Source: Pelobates cultripes (taxonomy: Eukaryota > Chordata > Amphibia > Anura > Pelobatidae). Taken from it: a stretch of DNA of 64,000 nucleotides. Position numbers and translations under genes: made by a program. Below are positions 47,601-61,050 of the stretch, piece after piece (positions within the stretch are counted from its first letter, which is position 1; every line of letters starts with the position of its first letter). Location: NCBI GenBank assembly GCA_933207985.1, contig OW240918.1:18544878-18608877 (forward strand), written 5' to 3'. The notes beneath the pieces are model-generated. The model saw only the letters and a program-made list of their open reading frames with translations, ran no database searches and had not been told where the DNA came from.

Positions 47601-50324
47601 ATTGCTGAGGACAGTATCCCACAATGCGTAGAGTGCAGTTACTTGCTAGATGTTGTGAGTTTATCTTGTTGCCATGAATAGTTCACTCCCTGTAACCATT
47701 TGCATATCTTCATGCCTATGACATCAACAGGGCATTTACTCTGGCCCCATTGTGGGTTCCAGAAATGATTAAAAGCATGCACTATCAAAATAGTTTTTTT
47801 TTTTTAAGTTTTGCATTTTATTCCCCATTTCCTTAAAAAACATAAACAGGTTTATAAAGGTAACGAAGATGACTAAGCTAAAATATGTTGTGCTTAGTAC
47901 AATGGTTTCTGATAGCAACCTGCCTGAGGAGTAACTGGGGTTATTGTATACCAGACATAAATAATGTTTCATCCCTGGACTCTAAGAATTCAAAGAAAAT
48001 ATAAATCTTCCGAAAGAATTGTTCAGGCTGTAGTGTATTGATCAGTTTGTAAATAGCCCTCTTACACTAGAAAATACTGGATTTCTATATAAGTAAAAAA
48101 AAAAATTCTGGGGAAATGTATATTTGAGAGCAGAATATAAAGTACCTAAGGCAAATTTTTATTTAACCCTTTGAGCAATGTATAATACACTTTTAATACC
48201 AAAGAAGATATATTCGATACAGGTCCTTTAAAGTCCCAAAGGCTTCATCTTCTTTCCTTTAAAAGTTACTGTGAAGCTCTGCAAAACCTTTTTATCTTAG
48301 TAAAAAATGAGGTATCAATGCTTAGAAAACCACAAAGTCAAAGCAAGAAGAAATGGTTTTAATGATTCCCGTCATTAAGGAACACCAACTGTTTTTAAAA
48401 GAAAATGCTTTGTCCTTATTCTATTAGCATTGATCTAGACAAAGGGCCCAAGCATTCCAAGTCAATCCAAAGCTGACTTTTACACTCTGAACAGAAGTAA
48501 ATATTCTGGAAACACTTGAAATGTGAAATGTACGTTTCATGTTCTGCTTTTGTTAAAATTCACATTGGACCAAATTGCAGTGTTTTGACCAATGCAAGCA
48601 TTTTGAGGATTTTTATTTTCAGTTTAGAAATTCGTAACTCATATTCAAGTAAATAAACCAATAGTAATTAAGCCACATGTGCTAACTTATGTGTATATTA
48701 ATATAATACAAGCTTTTCACAGTACATCTTTAACCTCTTAGGAGCACTCTAAGTTGTCAAGACTGTTGTCTTAGATTATCGTTAGTTATACAGTGTAATT
48801 TCTTTCAAAAGCATTGATTCTTGGAAGATGTAGTTCATCTGTTTGCTTTCTAAGGTAGACAGGTTACAATTGAAATACAACTATAAGAAGTATTTTCAGT
48901 ATTCAAAACTCACTGCAAAGCTTATTGGATACATTCAGGAGCACTATAGACATTTAAGTGACCATCATGATTGGCTGAATTAGTTCCTGGTTTGCTAAGA
49001 GATCATTGCATGTTGTACAGCCTGGGTATTGACAAGAATCTCAACTTAGAACTTAATAGTCTCTTTTTTATAAAACAAATTTTACAATACAATTCTGATA
49101 TACTGTACCACCTAGTAACATTTTCTAAGTGTCCCACTGAGGTGCATGACAATAATATCAAAAGCCCCCGGACATAATTAAAAAAGAATGAGAGCAAAAT
49201 GTATCCTTCATGGTTAGAATTATATTAATATTTTAAAGATGATGGAAATGATAGCTATAATTAATTGTTTAAACTTTTACATGTTAGCAATACTAATAAC
49301 ATAAAAATAATGTGTTTATTCTGCTAATAAGATAATACATAAGACCTCAAAGCAATCAGACATAATAATCAAGAACAGTAAACACTTTTTTTCCTAAGCA
49401 GTTGGCTTCAATTTATCATTTAAAACATGTGGGTATACCAGGGATGATGGTTATGCAAGCTCAGCCCTTAGGACAGGCAAGCTGTCTTACTGAAAATTAG
49501 AGCCAGTATAACTGGTTAATTATTATTAATTAGGAAATTTATTGGTAGCCCATGAGAACTGAGCTCAAAGACTGAGTTTAGCCCCCCAGCTGCAGATTAT
49601 GGATTCTTTTTCTGCATTATACTTCATTATACCCTTGCCCTTCTGTGTACTGTCATCTCAGCAATATATGGACATTTTTAAAAAATATATATAAAATATA
49701 GCACTTTTAATTACACTATGAAGGGCAGATGATTCATAATAACCTTTTGTCCTTCATTTAAATATTTTTTTTAATGATCTCTTGAACTACCATAAAGGAG
49801 AGCTCTTTTCAATTTTTTTCCTGACAAGCATCTTTGTAAAAATCATTCCCAGTTTTACAATCAAGAACATTTAATTTATTCAAGAAACACTCACTGGTTA
49901 AAGAATATAAAATAATATTTTGGTCAATCCACTAAACAATGATCCTGCAACGTTGAGTGATATGTCAGCAACTGACTTTAAATCATTGCAGCTACTTGCC
50001 TGGCCAGTAGTCAGAACGCAATAGCTTGACATTTAGAATATAAACCACAACGATAATTAACTATTGATGCATACTTGACTGTCCTGCAAGATTTAAAACC
50101 TATAAATGCAATAATCCCTCTATTTCGTTGTTAATAAACATATATTACATTGATACATTCTATAAATGCCAGTATAAAATAATTATGGCTTTTAATTATT
50201 GTTAATGTTTATTGTAAACAAAAGTATATAGGTAAAAGAATAGTGCTTTCTAAATGATTAACAAGCCAAGATTAATGAAGATATAATCAATATGATACAT
50301 TGTCTGTTGCAGAGCTCCACTTAC

Positions 50325-50474
50325 CCACAACAGTTAATGCTGTGGCTTTTGTTAATTCTTCTTTCATTGACTCTATTACTTCTAAATTACTGCCATCCAG
50401 GTTGCATCTATTGATGGTTCCGTTTCCCGAACTGATCCAATAAATCTTATTGTCTCCATAGTCGATTGATAAAC
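50325..50474 (-). CDS. LRP1B: LRP1B internal exon: YWTD propeller blades
   Basis: The 150-base exon (acceptor TTTACAG, donor GTAAGT, phase 1 at both ends) encodes [15 protein letters not shown], then [18 protein letters not shown], then [17 protein letters not shown]. It holds the LSIDY and KIYW strands and an NLDGSN turn, the repeating pattern of the six-bladed YWTD propeller that LDL-receptor-family proteins use in ligand release. An N-x-T site (NGT) is present. The reading joins in phase to its neighbours on both sides. Confidence 0.96.
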
Positions 50475-50635
50475 CTGTAAATGCATTGTACTAATTAAGC
50501 ATTATGTAAATGTACTTATCCAACCTTATTGGTTGTGTTGCTAATTTAATAGACATCAAATAAGCAGTAACGCACTAAAGAAAACATGTTATTGTATATA
50601 AATACATGTACTAGATAGATAGTGTGATAGATAGA

Positions 50636-50870
50636 ATCCTTTCTTAAAGCATTACTCCAAGCACCATGACCACTTCAGCGATTCGATAGTGCCTGGGGTA
50701 TATATATATATATACAGTGTTTCACAGTGAAAGAATGCACTTACTAAGTTTAACCCCTTGGCTGCCAGAGATGTAACTCCACCTCTAGCAATGTCAAAGG
50801 GCATCATTAGCCAGCACAAGTCAAGTGTTCTTTTTTTTTTCCACCGAGTGCCATTCATTGGCTTAGAGCG
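50636..50870. repeat. Dispersed CACTCCAAGCACC-type repeat with a TA run
   Basis: It begins AAAGCATTACTCCAAGCACC, has ACCACTTCAGCGATTCGATA, a short TA run at 50699-50714, and AGTTTAACCCCTTGGCTGCC. The opening words resemble the CACTATAG repeats elsewhere. No coding content. Confidence 0.45.
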
Positions 50871-52824
50871 GCCAGTTGACTCTCAGTAAATGAATGGATG
50901 TTGGATTGACTTCTGGCTTTGAAGCCAATCACCCAGGAGGAGAGATAGTCTGGCAGGGACCCAGGTAAGAGGACAAATAGTTACCAAATGGTTTACCCCA
51001 TTACTGGGGAACAGGGCTGGGGTACTTTAAGATTCATAGCCCCCACAGCAGGTTTGTAGTCACTTTTTAGTATTCTAATTATGAGTACTTTTCTGTTTAG
51101 ACATGTATACCAAGAGATAAAGAAATGCAGATTAATTTTTTAGATACATTTTGTAATAATGTTTAGGCATTATGCTATTTATTGCTGCTAGTTTTTGTTT
51201 TACGAAAAATGCATTACTTATCGTAATTCAAAACAAATTTGCTGTGCTCCATAGACATATCAATAGACATACAGATTTGTATTCTTTAAGAGTACAATTA
51301 TATGTAGCAGGACACTCATGGAAAATATGTACTAGTCCTTCTCACTAATCAGTGCCAGAACAGTTTTATTAGTTGTGGTAAAAAATACTTTATCTCAGAC
51401 ACACAATATAGTAATAATTAAAGTGTTTACCAGCAAACATACAATTACTTTTTTCATGTATTACTTCAAATAAATGCCATAATTACCTAAAACAATATTA
51501 TTATTTGTAAAATAAATTATAATGTACTAAAAAGCATTAAAAAATACACAGTAAACTGAAAAATAAATAATGAGAAAATATAAGAAATAAGAATGTGTTG
51601 TCCTTTTACTGTAATTTTATATTTTGAAGAATTATGTGTATATTTGTGTTCACATATTCATGTATTTGTATGTATATGTCTACATACGTGTGTTTTTTAT
51701 TTGCTTATATTTGTTGATAAATTCATCTGTTTGGTGAATATATTACTAAAATTACTTAACTTGTAATCTTACACTAGGCTACATTTAAGCTTGTATAAGT
51801 TCTGTAATTAAAACTTCCCATGATATATTACACACAGCCTGGGCATATTTAATTGGAAAATAATGCACATTCATTATAAAATAGAGCTTATTAGAGTTTT
51901 TTTTATCACTATCAGGATTTTGCCCTAAGCTTGATATTAAAGCATGTATGCGTTTCAATTCTTTTTCCCAATGTTGCCAAAGCCATCATTGCAAACAAAT
52001 GAACAATTCTCTCGATATTTCTTTGCACATAGCTCATTAGCTACAATCAGTTTCCAGGTCAATTTCTTTACCACATAAATTTTAGCTCTTCATTTGCATA
52101 TCTTGTAGGAATTTGATTAATTTATGATTAAAATGCTATCCTATTTGCCTGTATAGTTCTAGTCTACACAAAGACAACATATACCCCTCTCTATGTATAT
52201 GAAAATAATGAATACAAGCCTATTTATTCATTGCAAGTTAAAGGATTTTTGAAGCCACAGTTGTGGTGGTGTCATTCACATGTTCTACATTTGACACACT
52301 TAACATGAACTATTTCTCAGGTGTTTCTTCATTTGTTAGATTCTTTGAAAATGACCTGGTTTTTAACACTAATTTTTGTCTAAATGAATGAGAGAAAATA
52401 CTGGATATTCAGCTAATAATTGTTCCAATGATGGATTATGTTATGCTTGCATTTGTTGATTTACACTCCTGTCAGTGAGAGATAATAATGAAAAATAGTT
52501 TCCATTAGCATATCATAAATAAATATGAGTGTATTTACTAGACAGTAAATTGCATTGAATGAACAACCAAGTCACAAAATTAGAGCCAAAATAATCAGGC
52601 TGAAAATAAATGAATTGTAAAATTTTGACATTGGGGTTTAAATTTGTAAATAATTGTTCTATCCATCACAATTCAATCCCAGATGTTATACAGAAACATT
52701 TATTTTAAAAAATCACAGTAACTTGATGTAATTCATTGAGTTCAAAGTAAAATAAAAGTTACAACTAGATTTGGGATTAGAGACCACTGTATGGCCATTG
52801 ACGAGATGGCTGTTTACTTGCTTT

Positions 52825-53170
52825 ACATCAAGCATTTCAAACTTGCGGCCCATCATGGATATATTTGCAGCCCGTCTGCCCTGGGGCCACTTTGTGTTGT
52901 GGCTGCAACCAGCTGCAAGATAGGAAAGATATTTCCTGTCTGATTCTTGTCTTCCCTCCCATGGCTGATCGCATTCTCCTGCAGGCCAGCCACTACTCCT
53001 TCCCTCCTGCTCGCAATGCCAGAGAAGCGTCTGGCCTGCTTGAGCAGAGAAGAGCAGGTCTGGAACTGGATGACGGGCAGCTCATGTTAAGGTAGGAGAA
53101 GAGGGGCTTGGGACACCTTCCTGTGTAGTGTGCTAAATTGGGGGATGGGGGCAGTGTATTAAGAATTTCC
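52825..53170 (+). repeat. Dispersed repeat, related to 45225-45645
   Basis: It opens with AAACTTGCGGCCCATCATGG, a start typical of hAT-like repeats. It then has CAATGCCAGAGAAGCGTCTG, GGGCAGCTCATGTTAAGGTA and one GGGGGCAGTGTATTAAG unit. The other copy at 45225 has many such units. Short frames across it are not genes. Confidence 0.6.
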
Positions 53171-54245
53171 ACTTTACTTGGACCCACTTCTTATCACGAA
53201 AGGTCCACATTGTTTATATTAATACAGTGCCCATAATGCTGGAATTGCATAAGAACATAAAAGCATTGAGTCATAGTAATGGTTGTCTTCTTCTCTATAG
53301 TTTGGTCTACATTTAACCTCTTAAGGATGAACTATGCTGCTATAATAATTTGGTATTTAAAGATCCTTATTCAAAATTAATTTGTAGAACTTGTTTGATA
53401 AAGCAGGACTTCATATAGCTGAAGGGGGTCACATGCAGAATGTTCCAAGCTGGAAATAAAGATCTTTATGGATCAGATTGTGATGATAGCAAATAATTTC
53501 ATTGATCAAGAAAGGATTTGAAGTTATGAATGCTGTAATAAGCTGGCTAGTAACTTTCTAATGAAGATAAAACATTTTGTGAGGAACCACCTTCCCAGTT
53601 CACTTGTCCAACCCAGTCTATGGTTTGAATTTTTAAATACTGCAACTTTGTAAACTTCTGTGTAGAAATATTGATCACTATAGAAGGGAATGAAATCTTG
53701 TGATGCATCAAAACTAGGGATAAACTCCAAAAGGCAGACATATGAATTATTCTTATAAGATGGTAATTCTTGTATATTATGAGTTAAATTAAATAATTGT
53801 CCCTTGTGGCAAAAGTATAAAACTGCATTTGGTTGTTGAAAGCTTAAAAAAATCACATACTACTGCAAGCGTTCCCATAAACGCACCACAATTCTGAGTG
53901 GTAAAAATAGACTTAAACACTTCAATGTAAACACCAACAAAAACGGTCCTGATGACTAAGCTTAAATAAACAGAACTATAATTAACACCTCCTAGAACTT
54001 AGGGTCAAAATATTGGATACGTAAATACAAAACTTTCACCTAAAAACTTTTACCAATATGTGTTTTTTCAAGAAAATAGCAAATGGTCCCTGTCATCTAT
54101 ATCATCTTATAAGTAATCATACATGGGTTGATGCCCAAATTAGGAAAGTATTTTTTGTTACCCCCACCTGTCTTTTTTAAATGATTTTTTCAAACCTGTT
54201 GAGTGTTACATTTTGTAAGCCATTGGCCAAGTGACCACTGAAATT

Positions 54246-54480
54246 GTATTATTATTATTGCCTTTTATATAGCTCCAACAGATTCCGTAGCGCTTTATAA
54301 GAGGGGGGATTTTACTATAAATAGGACAATTACAAGAAAACTTAGAGGAACAAAAGGTTGAAGATGACCCTGCTCAAACGATCTTACAGTCTATAGGAGG
54401 TACGGTGTAAAACACATTAGAACAGGAAATAGCAATCAAATAAAGTGGGAGTGAAGCAGAGCTGGAGATAGCAATAGAGA
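54246..54480 (-). mobile_element. L2-type LINE 3' tail
   Basis: (TTA)n, CTCCAACAGATTCCGTAGCG, CTTTATAAGAGG, then TTACAGTCTATAGGAGGTA: the reverse complement of the tail at 39830-39962 on the long L2 copy. Confidence 0.75.
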
Positions 54481-54533
54481 TTAAAAATCAAATTTTTAAA
54501 ACATGAAAAGAGTTATTGTACATGCATGTTTCA

Positions 54534-54638
<105 letters not shown>

Positions 54639-55095
54639 TTAAAAACGAATACACAAACATACAAACATATTATTTTCGTATCAAGTTAATACACTTCATT
54701 ATATAAACATTGCATTCACATACATTTACATGTTGAAAATTTCTTTAGGATTCAGAATATCTACCAGTCACATTTTTGATGAATGACAACCATTTGTTAT
54801 AGTACTTTTCAAAATACTGCCTTGGATTTAGAAATTTACATTTGTAAAACAACATTCTACAATGCCAGATTTGTGAAATATGATAACAAAAAAGCACTTC
54901 ATTATATTTAAGTCAATTTATTATAATTTTCAGTAATTTGAAAAATGTGTGTCAATAATTTTAATAGTGTTCAACAGTCTTGGATTCTTTTATTGTTGCA
55001 ACAAAAACAGATAAATATATAGCGTACGAGTAATTTTTTAATCTACTCTGTCACTAAATGAGATTTGATAAATGACAAATAATATAGAGGTGATA

Positions 55096-56619
55096 CTTGA
55101 AAAATTAGAATATTGCGCAAAAGTTCATTTATTTCAGTAATGCAACGTAAAAGGGGAAACTAATATATGAGATAGATGCATTACATGCAAAGCAAGATAG
55201 TTCAAGCCGTGATTTGTCATAAGTGCAATGATTATGGCTTACAGCTCATGAAAACCCCAAACAATCTCGGTAAATTAGAATATTACATGCAATCAATAAA
55301 ACAGTGTACATAGAACAATATCGGACCTCTGAAAAGTATAAGCATGCATATGGACTCAGTACTTTGTTTGGGCCCCTTTTGCAGCAATTACTGCCTCAAT
55401 GCGGCGTGGCATGGAAGCTATCAGCCTGTGGCACTGCTGAGGTGTTATGGAAGACCAGGATGCTTCAATAGCAGCCTTCAGCTCTTCTGCATTGTTTGAT
55501 CTCATGTCTCTCATCTTTATCTTGGCAATGCCCCATAGATTCTCTATGGGGTTTAGGTCCGGTGAGTTTGCTGGCCAATCAAGCACAGTAATCCCACAGT
55601 CATTGAACCAGGCTTTGGTGCTTTTAGCAGTGTGGGCAGGTGTCAAGTCCTGCTGGAAAATGAAGTCAGCATCCCTGTAAAGCTTGTCTGTGGAGGGAAG
55701 CATGAAGTGCTCCAAAATCTCCTGGTAGACGGCTGTGTTGACCCTGGACTTAATGAAGCACAGTGGACCAACACCAGCAGATGACATGGCTCCCCAAATC
55801 AACACAGACTGTGAAAACTTCACACTGGACTTCAAGCATCTTGCAGTGTGTGCCTCTCCATTCTTCCTCCAGACTCTGGGTCCTTGGTTTCCAAATGAGA
55901 TGCAAAAGTTGCTCTCATCAGAAAAGAGGACTCTGGACCACTGAGCAACAGACCAGGTCTGTTTTTCTTTAGCCCAGGTAAAACGTTGTTTGTTCTTCAG
56001 GAGTGGCTTGACAAGAGGAATACGACATCTGAAGCCCGGTCCCAGCCTCAGTCCACTCCTTGTGAAAGTCCCCAACACCTTTGAATGGCCTATTCCTGAC
56101 AATCCTCCCTGCTGCTTGTGCACCTTTTTCTTCCACACTTTTCCCTTCCACATAACTTTCTATTAATGTGCTTTGATACAGCACTTTGGGAACATCCAAC
56201 TTCCTTTGCAATTACCTTTTGAGGCTTTCCCTCCTTATGAAGGGTGTCAATGATGGTTTTCTGCACAACTGTCAGGTCAGCAGTCTTCCCCATGATTGTA
56301 ATTCCTACTGAACCAGACTGAGAGACCATTTAAAGGCTCAGAAACCCTTTGCAGGTGTGATGGCTTACTTAGCTGATAAGAGTGGGACACTGTGAGCCTA
56401 GAACATTGCACCTTTTCACAATATTCTAATTTACTGAGATTGTGGATTTGGGGTTTTCATGAGCTGTAAGCCATAATCATCGCACTTATGACAAATTACG
56501 GCTTGAACTATCTTGCTTTGCATGTAATGTGTCTATCTCATATATTAGTTTCCCCTTTTACGTTGCATTACTGGAATAAATTAACGTTTGCACGATATTC
56601 TAATTTTTCTAATCACTTG
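55096..56619 (-). mobile_element. Tc1-like transposon, second type
   Basis: The left end CTTGAAAAATTAGAATATTG (after TA at 55094-55095) and the right end CACTTG before TA, with AATATCGTGC inward, are inverted. Arms of roughly 190-200 bases (55096-55285 and 56420-56619) mirror each other through the CTCATGAAAACCCC and GCAAAGCAAGATAGTTCAAG passages. The 1,524-base copy encloses a transposase on the minus strand. Confidence 0.9.
55356..56293 (-). pseudogene. Tc1-like transposase with DD34E triad, frameshifted
   Basis: It starts MGKTADLTVVQKTIIDTLHK at 56293 with a helix-turn-helix (VIAKEVGCSQSAVSKHIN). The frame changes near 56100 and again near 56030, so three frames are needed. From about 56030 to 55356 it is open: VLFSDESNF gives the first Asp, FIFQQDLTPAHTAKS the second, and SPDLNPIENLWG the Glu, with 34 residues between the last two. 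It ends in RIEAVIAAKGAQTKY. Catalytic residues are intact, but the frameshifts disable the DNA-binding half. Confidence 0.9.
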
Positions 56620-57579
56620 TATTTTCCTGTTGCTTTTTTGTCATCGAAAAGATTGGATTGGAGTTGAGATTCTATTCAAAATAGGAATTTAAATACGTCC
56701 AAATGTAGAGTTCAGAGAAGAGAAGCCAGATAAAATATTTAAATAAATTGGTATTTTGGGTCACTTAAGTATTGTTCTTTTTTTCTGTTGCAAAAAATAC
56801 ACACATTGCCTGCAAAACATCTGCCACGTAGCATGAGATCTAATCAGGAATAGCTGCCTATTGATAAAATCTGTATGGAAAAGACAGTTCTCCATACATG
56901 TGTCAAACATCATTTAGACACTTGTATTATAGGTCAGAAATAGCACATAGAAATTAGACAGTTATTTTCAAATATCATTTCTTTCTGAGAAACATCAGAC
57001 AAGAGCTCATTAATTATCTACCATGCCAGATTCTTCATTCGGAACTCGGATATAGCTCATTAAATTGAGACTCATTGACAGTTTAACACAGTTTCTAAAA
57101 TGAAGGGGGATGGGGCAATATTTTGCATTTTTTTTTCCATTCCATTCAATTCTATTTATACATTTGTATCATAATAAATTATAATTTGGGTATTTATTTC
57201 AATGTTTTAACAATTTTGAAAAAAAAAAACCAGATAAGATAAATTTTATTTTAGAAATATCTAGATGCTAATAATTTGTTTTTTAGCTCATTATATTTAT
57301 GATGGTTCAAGATCCAAATCAATATATTTTAATTATTGTATTATAGCTTACTAATGATGTTAGTTGTTTTTTTAAATAGTCATAATATGCAGCAGTATAC
57401 AAGAAAAGTTGACTTTAATAAAATTCTTTAATAAAATATTTTTAATATAATGTATGCACCCTTACTGAAATCATCACTTTGCACATTGAATAATGTGTAA
57501 CAAACAATGTTTCACAGAAAAAAATATTTCTTTGAAGAAAAAAAAGATTGTTACAAAGTTATTAATTTTTACAGGGGTG

Positions 57580-57605
57580 TGTGTGTGTGTGTGGGGGGGG
57601 GGGGC
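57580..57605. repeat. GT repeat followed by a G run
   Basis: About seven GT units lead into about twelve G. It is a simple repeat; the G run may cause length error in sequencing. Confidence 0.95.
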
Positions 57606-57781
57606 GATATGTACATGTGCTTACCATATAATTAATACTTGTTGGAAGCACATTTTCTGTTAACCAGTACAGTAAATCTGTTTGGATTTGTCTCTATCAA
57701 TTTAACAATCAATCGATTATAAAGGCCTCTCTTGCAGATATCCATTTTTTGCCAGCCCACTGACTCTGTTTATGATTTAGA

Positions 57782-57932
57782 CCTGGGTGGCCAAAAAGTA
57801 GATCTCCATATGTTGTAGAACTACAATTCCCATGATGCTCTGCTTACCTTTAAAATGCCTTTAGAATAACAAAGCATCAATAACAAAGCTGTCGTTTTAA
57901 AATATCTAAGGATCTAGCATTTGGGCACCCCT
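57782..57932. mobile_element. hAT-like MITE with an 8-bp target duplication
   Basis: The copy is flanked by GATTTAGA on both sides (57774-57781 and 57933-57940). Its ends, CCTGGGTGGCC and GGGCACCCCT, are roughly inverted. CTACAATTCCCATGATG and TTTAAAATGCC recur in the MITE at 10282-10416. Confidence 0.75.
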
Positions 57933-58254
57933 GATTTAGACATAGGCTTTGACTTGGTAAATCCAGGACATTGTCTTTTTTTATGTAATTATTTTCCTAG
58001 TATGTTTTAATTGTTATTATATTAAAATGTGCAATTAATCGACAACTTGGATTTCTGGCAGAGGGATCAGATTTTGGGGTAAAATGTAAAACTACCAATT
58101 TCCACAGCTTTCTTAACCATAGTTCTTGTTTCAACTACAGAAACACATGCATGCATCTGCTACTAACATGCTTGGTGGTAATTAGTCATTATGGAGGAGT
58201 TATTTTGTCTCCACATTCCAATGTCAATCGTCACAATATTCCATTAGTATTCAT

Positions 58255-58560
58255 AATATTCTAATATTGGAAATACTGATGATCTCCCAGCCAATCCGAT
58301 ATTTCTCACAGAGAAGCATTGAGACACAGGGTGCATGCACAGCAATCACTCTCTGTGAGAACCATACGCTTCTACTTTGTGCACCCAAGCAAACCAAGCA
58401 GTCAGAGAACCCTACGGCTATCTGATTTACAGCAGATGGGTGCAACCATGTCAGTTCATTAAATTTCTCACAAAATCTGTACTTTTATTAAAAAAATACA
58501 GAGGGGATACTCTGTTAATCTCTAAAGCATTTTGAAGTTTGAAGTTTTCCTTTAAATTAA
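58255..58560. repeat. Dispersed repeat with the GAAGCATTG word
   Basis: GATGATCTCCCAGCCAATCC and AGAGAAGCATTGAGA resemble the mirror of 45690-45745. The block carries no intact gene; a 64-codon frame across it is repeat sequence. Confidence 0.4.
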
Positions 58561-58639
58561 TTAGAATTATATTATAAGTAGTAGTAATAGTTTTAGATTA
58601 GTAATACTACAGTTAAAATATACCTACTGTCTCAATTAA

Positions 58640-58642
<3 letters not shown>

Positions 58643-58675
<33 letters not shown>
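58643..58675. repeat. AT microsatellite
   Basis: About sixteen AT units, followed within 20 bases by a run of T. Confidence 0.97.
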
Positions 58676-58676
<1 letters not shown>

Positions 58677-58989
58677 GAGCAAATACACTTTTTTTTTTTT
58701 TTTATTCAATCCAAACTTCAGACGAAATACATGGGCATTCTGAACTTTGTTCAGGTGATTTATTTATTAAAAATACAAGTGTATAATAAATTAATTATCT
58801 GATCAAAGGGTTGGGTGTTCTGAAATTTCTCTAATGCATCTAAATTAATTTCAAATTCTTTTTAATCTTCCTCCAGGCAAGATTCATCTGTAAAGTGTGA
58901 GAAAGTTGATGCTATTCCATCGTTTTTTATTTCATTTCTCATATTAAGGCAATTTTTGTTTGTGATTTCAGTTTTTTTTTTATGTGCAG

Positions 58990-59121
58990 ACTACAGTGGA
59001 ATAGGCATAAGGCCATCCTAACTATAAGATAAGGCCAGGAACTAATGAAAGTATTTAGAAAATTGGGCAGACTAGATGGGCTGAATGGTTCTTATCTGCC
59101 GTCACATTCTATGTTTCTATG
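58990..59121 (+). mobile_element. CR1-type 3' region
   Basis: The reverse complement of 35271-35400: GGAATAGGCATAAGGCCATC, GGCAGACTAGATGGGCTGAA, TTCTTATCTGCCGTCACATT and then CTATGTTTCTATG, the 8-bp tail. Only about two tail units remain. Confidence 0.65.
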
Positions 59122-59269
59122 AATATCTTTGCCAAGTAAATCGTAACTTAAATTGCTATCAACAGTATTTTAGAAGATACGAAAAGTATTATTGAGTATT
59201 GCAATAAGGATTTAATGCTGAGTAAGTGGAGAAACTCATGGTTTCAAAATATTCCTGGAAAAATACTTT

Positions 59270-59430
59270 GCCCTGCAAAGACTTCTCATTGAACTGCATT
59301 GAGAAGTCTGTGATTGGACAGCCACAGGAAGTCTAGGATGAAGAAGAAGGGGGGGCTTACAAAGTCAGCAGACAACAGAACAGCAGCTCTTGCAAGCTAT
59401 TTTTAGATATAACTCAATTTAAAAAAATGT
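59270..59430 (+). repeat. Dispersed repeat shared with 4825-4950
   Basis: CTTCTCATTGAACTGCATTG, GTGATTGGACAGCCACAGGA, GCAAGCTATTTTTAGATATA and a CAATTTAAAAAAATGTACA end match passages at 4825-4965 in the same order. Confidence 0.6.
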
Positions 59431-60717
59431 ACAATTGAATACATATTTGTTTTCATTTGCTGTACATCTAATAAACAGTGTTTTTCAATATAGGCATTGG
59501 AGTTGATGCTTGAAGTATAACATTTGAACCTAAAAATGGACTACAAAACAAAACGTACAGCCTCTTATTTCTCATCACTGTGGTTCTGACTTTGTTGAAT
59601 AGCTGAACATTTCCTGACAGGACATTAATTAAGTAGTGATGCCAGTAATTGTGATAAATATTAGACTTGGGGATTTGTTTTGGTCTAAGCTGCAATTTGT
59701 CTGAATTTGGATGATAAGTCAAATTCACAAACTCTGAGCCAAAATGTACCCAAATCAACAATCAAATCAGCCAAACATGTTCGTTTTGATTTGTGATTCT
59801 GAATTCCAACAGCAATGTCAAAAAATGAGATGATTGGTGGAAAAAAAGATGAATGGTGGTTAGGGGAACTTACTAAATTTATTCACACATCAAGTGTGAC
59901 CAACAGAGGGAAAAAGGAGAAGCAGAAAAAACACACATTTATATTTTATATTCAATAAATGTATAATATATAAATATACATTTTATTTACTACTACTCCC
60001 TTTAGTGGCTACTTTTTTCACTTGATCTGTAAAGCAAATGGTGGGGAAATGCTGCCATTAGTGTACTGCAAGATTCATGCACCATATTATATTGTGTATA
60101 TACATTTTGAAGTATATTGATTGGCCTATTTTCACCTTATGGTTTGTCTAATTCTTTTCTAAACTGGGTTTTCTGTGTCAAAATAGGGCCGAGCCTAAAG
60201 GATATGTTGCTAAAGTTCAGCATCCAAATATTTTTTTCACAAAAATTACAAATCTGAGTTTCCTAGCCGTGCACAAGTCTAATAAATATATCTAAAGTAA
60301 TTTAAATACATTTTCATATTAACTGGTGTGCATTATCTATGTATTATACATACAACTTCCAAGAACACCTGCTTAATAATTTTTTTTTTTTGTAGGACCT
60401 AGTTTATGGCTAACTCAAGACGAAGTGAAAACATTTCAACTATGAGAAAGCACCAAGCCAATGAAAGTAATGGGTCACAAATACCATCTATAGATGAACA
60501 TTTGATTTCATGCATAAACAGGATTACTTAGTAAAGCTTACATTGTTGTAGATTCAACATGAATTTAAAGAAAGGTTTAAATTTTAGGTCAATATAACTT
60601 AACTAAAAACAAAGGTAAATGAAGATTTTTTTTCACCAATTTCACTATTTTGGACTAAAATGTATTATTCACTTTGAATTTACTTTAATTCCTGACATTT
60701 CAATATAACTACATATT

Positions 60718-60830
60718 TACACAGCTGAAAAGAGACTTGTCTCCATCAAGTTCAGCCTTTCTCACATATGTTTTTGCTGTTGATCCAAAAGAAGGCAAAA
60801 AACCCAGTCTGAAGTGCTTTAATAATAATA
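60718..60830 (+). repeat. Short interspersed repeat
   Basis: CTGAAAAGAGACTTGTCTCC, ATCAAGTTCAGCCTTTCTCA and GATCCAAAAGAAGGCAAAAA form a passage I recognise as widely dispersed in amphibian DNA, ending in AATAATAATA. The family is not named with confidence. Confidence 0.45.
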
Positions 60831-61050
60831 ACATACACTCTAAAAAGGCCATACTTATCCATCATTTACACTGATCAGCCACACCATTACTGTGTAAATT
60901 TCCCTAGTGCTACCAAAACAGCTCTAATGAATTGAGGCATGGACTCCACAAGGCAAAGCGTCCCGTGGTATCTGACATCAAGACATTAAAAGTATATTCT
61001 TTAAATTATACAAGTTGCCAGTTGGGGCCTCCATGGATCAGATTTGTTGT

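Larger units (their letters stand above)
27194..50324 (-). other. LRP1B: LRP1B intron, 23 kb
   Basis: This is the largest complete intron in the window and the richest in transposon remains. I see nothing recognisable in 27493-28167, 28320-29449, 30814-31453, 33073-34441, 36157-36950, 37020-38337, 39963-42439, 42666-43939, 44163-45224, 45751-46337, 46552-46875 and 47601-50324. Confidence 0.8.

Noticed and set aside
53524..53856. 110-codon frame on the minus strand in the intron between LRP1B exons
   Set aside because: No family motif, no fitting splice sites, and the LRP1B reading already joins without it.
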